From assembly GCA_003166025.1 (NCBI GenBank), contig PMWT01000148.1:1504-38943 (forward strand): DNA of 37,440 nucleotides, written 5' to 3'. Of the stretch, positions 33,539 to 37,440 are shown in pieces. The position numbers and the translations under genes were made by a program. Numbering within the stretch: position 1 is the stretch's first letter; each line of letters opens with the position of its first letter. Source of the DNA: Acidimicrobiaceae bacterium (GTDB lineage Bacteria > Actinomycetota > Acidimicrobiia > Acidimicrobiales > Palsa-688). Below the pieces are notes generated by a model. It was given only the letters and a program-made list of their open reading frames with translations, was not told the origin of the DNA and searched no databases.

Positions 33539-34270
33539 TCAGGAGAAGCGGCGGGCGTCCTGTGCGGCATAGCGAGCAACCACGGCGTCGGTTTCCGCCG
33601 TCTGTTTGATGGCGGAGACGATTTCGGCGAGGCTGCCGGCCGGGAGGGCGCAAGTCATCTCGTCCGGGGTCATGCCCGTCCGTGCCCGGGACAGGGCGCA
33701 GCCGACACTGGCGGCGGGGACCTTGTCCTGCTTGGCAATTGCCACGATGTGGCACTGTGGCTTGCCTTCGACCCGCAACCCGGGGATGGCATCGGAAAGC
33801 ACCATGAGCTGGCGACCGTTCACCCGCATCAGGACGACGTCGGGGTTGACGTTGTCAGGAGTCTCAGTGAGCGGTCCGTAGGTGATCGCGCCCGGGCGTT
33901 GGGTCACCACAGGGATCCGGCTGACACCTTCGGGCGTGACCCAACCCGAGCCGAGGAGCGCGGCAACGTCGCCGTTGCCGGCAACATCGGCGAGCGTTGC
34001 GAGACCGTGCGTCAAGCTGCCGACGCTGCAGTTGCCGTGGTCCTCGGCCACGGTCGAGAACGTGGTCTGTGCCGCCCGGGCCCAAAAGACGCAACCGGCG
34101 GCTACACGCCCTCTGCGGCCGTCTTCCGCCGGCTCGCTCATCGGGGCATCGAAGCTCGCCACTCCCGGGGGACGCTCCGAGCTGAAGGTGATGCCGATAG
34201 GAGGCGTCGCCAGGTGCAGCGATCCGGTCAGCTCTTCACCCAGGCCTCGCCAGTCCGTCACTGTGGCCAC
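33539..34270 (-). CDS. DUF169 family protein
   Basis: A 243-residue protein of the DUF169 family, whose function is unknown. Landmarks are LATPPIGITFSSE at the start, AAGCVFWARAAQTTFSTVAEDHGNCSVGSLTHGL (Cys-rich), GAITYGPLTETP, NVNPDVVLMRVNGRQLMVL and ASVGCALSRARTGMTPDEMTCALP. The conserved cysteines hint at a metal or cofactor site, but that is an inference. Start at the GTG at 34270 because aaggagg lies 5 bases before it; an ATG 21 bases further upstream overlaps no ribosome site. No partner gene is adjacent. Confidence 0.82.
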   Translation of the reverse strand: MATVTDWRGLGEELTGSLHLATPPIGITFSSERPPGVASFDAPMSEPAEDGRRGRVAAGCVFWARAAQTTFSTVAEDHGNCSVGSLTHGLATLADVAGNGDVAALLGSGWVTPEGVSRIPVVTQRPGAITYGPLTETPDNVNPDVVLMRVNGRQLMVLSDAIPGLRVEGKPQCHIVAIAKQDKVPAASVGCALSRARTGMTPDEMTCALPAGSLAEIVSAIKQTAETDAVVARYAAQDARRFS

Positions 34271-34297
34271 CTCGTCCTCCTTGTGCACCATGGAAGG

Positions 34298-34440
34298 CTA
34301 CCGGGTGTTGAGCAAGGCGGTGACAAGTGCCTCAGCGTCACGCGCGGCCCGTTCGGCCCGCTCGTCGATATCCGGTTCTTCGCCGTAACGCACACGTTCG
34401 TAGGCGGTGGTCATCTCCCGCAGAGCGAGTTGAGGAACCA
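34298..34440 (-). pseudogene. C-terminal remnant, possibly DUF4129/TgpA-like
   Basis: An open - strand stretch reads LALREMTTAYERVRYGEEPD and continues to a TAG at 34298-34300, ending EALVTALLNTR. The AYERVRYGE pattern resembles the C-terminal end of DUF4129 proteins (TgpA-like). No start and no upstream domain remain, because the other strand becomes recognisable as erm from about 34440. I am not sure of the family. Confidence 0.3.
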
Positions 34441-34785
34441 GTTCGATCAACGCGACGTGACGGTCGTTCGCGCCGACGGGCCCGATCTCCGTCTCCCGCG
34501 CCGTCCCTTCAAAGTGGTGTCGAACCCGCCGTTCGGGATCACCACGTGGCTCGTCAAGCGCTTGGTCAGCCCCGGTAGTCGCCTGGTCCGAGCGGACCTC
34601 GCATGCCGTGGCATGCCGCGCAGCGCTGGAGCTCGCAAAACGCTCCCGGCCGAGGACGCTGGGACAGTGACTTCATGGTCCATCTCGGTCGGCCGTCACC
34701 TCGGCCGGCGTTTCGTCCACCACCGCCGAACGACGTCGCTGTGCTCGTAGTTGTTCGTCACGAGACCCGTCTTGTCGCCCGAGAC
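34440..34785 (+). pseudogene. erm-type 23S rRNA methyltransferase remnant
   Basis: Part of an Erm methylase, which would dimethylate A2058 of 23S rRNA and give macrolide resistance. The first segment (DVTVVRADGPDLRLPRRPFK, then VVSNPPFGITTWLVKRLVSP) holds the NPPF catalytic motif, ends near GSRLVRADL and then shifts frame at about 34595-34605. The second frame resumes with WHAAQRW, APGRGRWDSDFMVHLGRPSP and AFRPPPPNDVAVLVV, the usual Erm C-terminus. The N-terminal SAM-binding part (FGQH...G.G.G) is missing. It cannot make an active enzyme. Confidence 0.75.
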
Positions 34786-34810
34786 ATCCGATCCCAACAA
34801 GGAGAAAGCC

Positions 34811-35581
34811 ATGAAACAGAAGTCATCGACCCGGCTCGTTCTGATATGTGGCCTTCCAGCCTCGGGCAAGACGACACTCGCTCGCCAGCTCGCCCCCAAG
34901 ATTCCCGCGATCAGGTTGGATAAGGACCAGTGGGCGACTCAATTGGGTCACGATGTGTGGGACGACGAGTTTCGAGTCCGTCTCGAACGGCAGTTGTGGG
35001 CTCTTACCCAGGGGCTCCTGGCCCAAGGTCAGAGCGTGATCTTGGAGTGGGGCCACTGGGCGCGAGTTGAACGGGATGAGAAACGACTCGGCGCCCGGGC
35101 CTTGGGGGTGGGAGTCGAACTGCATTACCTCGATGCGCCTCTGGAGGAACTAATCGAGCGAGCTCAGCGACGCAATGCGTCGGGCGAATGGAGCGCCTCA
35201 CCTATGACACGGGCTCACTTCGAAGGGTGGGCAACAATCTTTCAAGCACCAGACGAGGAAGAGCTCGTGTTGTTTGACGAGCCTGTCACCGAAGCTCGAT
35301 CCCACCCGGACATGCCGCGGACATGGCGACCGACCCGAGCAGGTGCCCGGGATCCGGGCTCGGGGACTTGGTTTAGAAGTCGAGACTCGCGTCGGTTACG
35401 CGAACAGCGAGACGCAGGGGTCTACCAGGGAAGGGCTCGAACTCATACTTTGCATACCACCTGGCAATTCTCGTTGAGAGCGTCCACCACGATGAGGGGC
35501 ATGGCAACGTGTTCGTCAGCCGCGACTATTTCGCGTACGGCGTCTGCCAGTAGCGCCCCGCCTAGCCCTTGCTTCTGGTAG
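34811..35581 (+). CDS. P-loop ATPase/kinase with run-on C-terminus
   Basis: The first 160 residues match small AAA-type ATPases/zeta-toxin-like kinases: Walker A GLPASGKTT (residues 14-22), ILEWGHWARVERDEKRLGARALGV and ELHYLDAPLEELIERAQRRN, ending near FQAPDEEELVLFDEPV. Family members usually stop about here. The frame instead continues for about 95 residues (to 35581) with Arg/Ser-rich sequence that overlaps, antisense, the decayed GNAT gene. The natural end appears to have been lost in a rearrangement. The ATG at 34811 has aaggag 7 bases upstream. The N-terminal kinase core may still fold. Confidence 0.75.
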   Translation: MKQKSSTRLVLICGLPASGKTTLARQLAPKIPAIRLDKDQWATQLGHDVWDDEFRVRLERQLWALTQGLLAQGQSVILEWGHWARVERDEKRLGARALGVGVELHYLDAPLEELIERAQRRNASGEWSASPMTRAHFEGWATIFQAPDEEELVLFDEPVTEARSHPDMPRTWRPTRAGARDPGSGTWFRSRDSRRLREQRDAGVYQGRARTHTLHTTWQFSLRASTTMRGMATCSSAATISRTASASSAPPSPCFW

Positions 35582-35885
35582 CGGACAACATCAACAGCGA
35601 GCTGGCCCAGCAGCACGCACGGGATCGGAACGTGGCGAGGCTGTCCCCGCCGCACGTCGCTCGGGACCTCCTCGAGGCGGATTGAATGGCTGCTCAGCGC
35701 GTAGAAGCCGAGTGGACTGCGCCCATTGTCAATGTCATCATCTACGAGGACAAACACCCTGGCCGAGCCGTGACGAGCTTCAGCCTGTCCGGCTACCTCC
35801 TTGAACCAGTATCTAGGACATCCTCCCCGCAGGAGAACCCCGCACGGTCATGGTGCCGTGCGAGCCGCTCGATGAAGCGACTCAC
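35373..35885 (-). pseudogene. GNAT toxin remnant (TacT/AtaT type)
   Basis: A GNAT-type toxin gene broken by two indels. It opens with GTG at 35885 (SRFIERLARHHDRAGFSCGED, the F-S-C-G hallmark). It shifts frame near 35812, continues as YWFKEVAGQAEARHG, FVLVDDDIDNGRSPLGFYAL and VVRYQKQGLGGALLADAVREI, then shifts again near 35460 to YAKYEFEPFPGRPLRLAVRV and stops at a TAA (35375-35373). The two shifts cancel, so the end is in the original frame. Family proteins acetylate aminoacyl-tRNA. The acetyl-CoA loop QKQGLGG remains, but the product would be truncated. Confidence 0.75.
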
Positions 35886-36019
35886 CTATGGTCAAACCAA
35901 GGCGCCTTCGCCAACTCCTTGAGCCCACTCCTCACCTCGGCTGGCGCATCGAGCCATGTCAAGAAATTCTCAGCGTGCTCCCATGCCACAACGGTCTCCT
36001 GGTGCTGCCACAAGACCGA
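35882..36019 (-). pseudogene. DUF1778 antitoxin remnant
   Basis: About 45 C-terminal residues of a DUF1778-type antitoxin are visible: VLWQHQETVVAWEHAENFLT followed by WLDAPAEVRSGLKELAKAPW and a stop. The TGA overlaps the toxin's GTG by the four bases gtga, the usual arrangement of DUF1778-GNAT operons. The N-terminal ribbon-helix-helix part, which should bind the promoter, is missing; the sequence turns into an integrase remnant on the opposite strand at about 36020-36040. Confidence 0.65.
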
Positions 36020-36037
36020 GGTGTGGCGTGGCGCTGC

Positions 36038-36272
36038 GAACCGAGCCGGGCTGCCGACGTCGGCCAACTGCCACGGTTTGCGCCACTTCTACGCCAGCCA
36101 GTTCGGCGAGTCAGTGAAGACGGTACAAGTCCGGCTCGGGCACGCCAGCACCAGCGAGACCCTGGACACCTACTCGTACCTCTGGCCCGACAGCGAAGAC
36201 TGCGGACGGCGGGCCATAGACGAAGTGCTGAACCGGGACGGCGCGGACATTTCGCGGACATCGGAGGCTTGA
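36038..36272 (+). pseudogene. C-terminal fragment of tyrosine recombinase (phage integrase)
   Basis: The last 75 or so residues of a tyrosine integrase. HGLRHFYAS carries the catalytic Arg, VQVRLGHAS the conserved Gly-His, and ETLDTYSYLWPDSED the nucleophile Tyr. A short internal deletion is likely between YAS and ESVKTV, where family members have about four more residues. The start and the core domain are absent. It marks the edge of a former mobile element; I see no tRNA or clear att site beside it. Confidence 0.78.
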
Positions 36273-36380
36273 GCCGCACGAAGCTCCTGGTCAAGCGGCA
36301 CGTATTGCGTGAGCCGGCCTGTAGGCGGGATTCCATTCGATTAGGCCTCTGACCATGACTTTTGTCCTCACCAGAGGCCT

Positions 36381-36402
36381 CTAGTCCTCAGCTAGTCCTC
36401 AG
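36381..36402. repeat. 11-bp tandem repeat
   Basis: ctagtcctcag occurs twice in direct succession (36381-36391, 36392-36402). A partial third copy (gtcctcac) lies just upstream. It falls in the 231-base stretch 36273-36503, where I see no gene. It could be a leftover att region, but nothing confirms that. Confidence 0.7.
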
Positions 36403-36503
36403 CTCGTTCGCGCAAATAGCGGTCACTAACGGTACCCGGCGGTCTTCAATGACCGCTCTTTTAGCCGCTCGACGAGAGTACGGCCCACGCGGACCGGACG
36501 GCT

Positions 36504-36782
36504 TCAGGCAGCGACAAGGGGGTGAGCGAGAGCTTGCTCGTACAGCGGCTCTGGCGCCATGTCGAGGTCACCTGGCCAAGTGATGGTGCCCGCCTCCGGA
36601 TCTACACGGACCCGCGCAAAAAACGCTGGGTCACTCAGCGGCTCCAGCACCCCCGTCCACCTCTCCGCCGAGAAGTCCACGTCGCCTACGGTGCCGTCGT
36701 CGAACAACAGGCGCAGGACGTGGTCACGCAGCACGGCGGCACCGACCACCGTCGGGAGGTAGCTACCAGTCACACCGGCCAT
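36504..36782 (-). CDS. DUF2442 domain protein
   Basis: A 92-residue protein with a full DUF2442 domain: VVGAAVLRDHVLRLLFDDGT, VGDVDFSAE, LSDPAFFARVRVDPEAGTI, WPGDLDMAPEPLYEQAL. DUF2442 proteins often pair with DUF4160 proteins in toxin-antitoxin-like units, but no DUF4160 gene is seen here. The function is unknown. The start codon overlaps that of a divergent HTH ORF (catg at 36780-36783). Confidence 0.85.
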   Translation of the reverse strand: MAGVTGSYLPTVVGAAVLRDHVLRLLFDDGTVGDVDFSAERWTGVLEPLSDPAFFARVRVDPEAGTITWPGDLDMAPEPLYEQALAHPLVAA

Positions 36783-37059
36783 GCTAGGGCAGGGGTGCGA
36801 TACCTACGAGAGGCTGGTTCTGCCGAGCTCGTTCCCAGTTGGCGAGGAGCTCTTCGCGGTGGAGTTCGAGGCACTGGCGCTGACCCGCCGTGAGGCCGAG
36901 ATCGTGCGCTTGGTGACCACCGGCGCCTCGAACGTAGCAATTGCCCTTAGCCTCGAAATCTCGCCGGGAACGGTGAAAAAGCACCTCGACAACATCTACG
37001 CCAAACTGGGGGTCAGCGGACGAGGTGCACTGACCGCGCTTGTCCTCGACATCGTTTAG
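36781..37059 (+). CDS. LuxR/GerE-type HTH ORF, probably partial
   Basis: A 92-residue ORF whose last 60 residues form a complete LuxR-type helix-turn-helix: LTRREAEIVRLVTTGASNVA, then LEISPGTVKKHLDNIYAKLGV. The first 33 residues show no domain. Most proteins with this HTH carry an additional sensor or receiver domain, so this looks like the C-terminal end of a truncated regulator, although stand-alone HTH proteins exist. The ATG overlaps the divergent DUF2442 start, and no ribosome site is clear. Confidence 0.6.
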   Translation: MLGQGCDTYERLVLPSSFPVGEELFAVEFEALALTRREAEIVRLVTTGASNVAIALSLEISPGTVKKHLDNIYAKLGVSGRGALTALVLDIV

Positions 37060-37440
37060 CTGCTCCTGACAAGGCCACAATGGGGTGGCGCTTGCCCGGC
37101 ACGATCTGTTGGTGGAGCTGACTGCCAAGACGGACGACGACACGATGACCGCACTGGAGAGTTGGGGGCCCTGGTCTAGATGGCGCTGTCAGGCCCGCCG
37201 AGTGACAGCTTCGCACTCAGCGGCTGCGCCGACGACGGCGGGGCGATCGTCAGCGGAGCACCGCCCGTAGTCACTACGGAGACGCCGAATTTCCTCGGTC
37301 GAGCTAGTGGTGGAGCAAAACGATCTAGGCGTCTTTCTGGGCACGCCCAGACCTGGGCAGCCGGAGGTCAAGCGACCGGAGGACGGGCAAGAAGGTGACC
37401 GAACGGCCAATTGCCGGGGATCTTTCAGATCGCGTTGCTC
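37060..37440. other. 381 bases with no recognisable gene
   Basis: Several short open frames exist on both strands, none with a recognisable domain or ribosome site. A - strand frame reading TTGGAPLTIAPPSSAQPLSA, ending near 37175, looks protein-like in composition but I cannot assign it. The region may be decayed DNA or the end of a gene beyond the window. Confidence 0.4.

Noticed and set aside
37085-37410. Short ORFs at the right edge
   Set aside because: No domain, no ribosome site and no supportive composition; left as unassigned sequence.
1-37440. CRISPR arrays, rRNA genes, complete insertion sequences
   Set aside because: No regularly spaced repeats of 25-40 bases, no rRNA-like segments and no transposase gene were seen.

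Overview
The window is high-GC, actinomycete-like DNA. A complete flagellar export/switch/motor block, an F420-type luciferase-like oxidoreductase, GTG/TTG starts and very dense coding point to a motile Actinomycetota, possibly Acidimicrobiia. That taxon is an inference; no rRNA or tRNA gene was seen to confirm it.

Layout. (1) 1-12100, + strand: one flagellar operon in the order flbD, motA, motB, fliL, fliM, fliN, fliO, fliP, fliQ, fliR, flhB, flhA, an flhF-like gene, and a small membrane protein. Gaps are short or overlapping. The flhF-like product keeps the overall FlhF layout but lacks the P-loop and other GTPase motifs. (2) 12100-21300, housekeeping and accessory genes on both strands: L-arabinose isomerase (araA) behind a LacI-type palindrome, NADH pyrophosphatase (nudC), a 3-hydroxyisobutyrate-dehydrogenase-like enzyme, a short-chain dehydrogenase, a membrane protein, a HAD phosphatase, a frameshifted remnant of an RsbU-type phosphatase, a PIG-L deacetylase that looks leaderless, and a four-PAS LuxR regulator. 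(3) 21300-29500, - strand: a sugar-use locus read as lacI-type regulator, GH31 alpha-xylosidase/glucosidase, solute-binding protein, two CUT1 permeases and an F420-type LLM oxidoreductase. Strong hairpins separate GH31 from the binding protein and the binding protein from the permeases. No transport ATPase is present. (4) 29600-33450: a three-gene - strand operon (ATP-grasp ligase, B12-binding-type radical SAM protein with a C-terminal Cys-Cys-Ser-Glu-Pro tail, GNAT acetyltransferase) divergent from an NfuA-like Fe-S carrier. This is the best candidate for an uncharacterised pathway. (5) 33500-37440: a DUF169 protein, then a gene graveyard: a possible DUF4129 tail, a frameshifted erm 23S rRNA methylase remnant, a P-loop kinase that has lost its natural end, a decayed DUF1778-GNAT toxin-antitoxin pair, the C-terminal end of a tyrosine recombinase, an intact DUF2442 gene and a short LuxR-type HTH ORF. 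The last 380 bases hold nothing I recognise.

How the genes work together. Region 1 encodes gene control (FlbD), the stator (MotA/B, FliL), the switch (FliM/N) and the export gate (FliO/P/Q/R, FlhA/B). Region 3 should import and hydrolyse an alpha-xyloside or alpha-glucoside under LacI-type repression. araA could feed pentose metabolism, but no ribulokinase or epimerase lies nearby. Region 4 pairs an Fe-S enzyme with an Fe-S carrier and an amide-bond-type ligase. Region 5 looks like the decayed edge of a mobile island.
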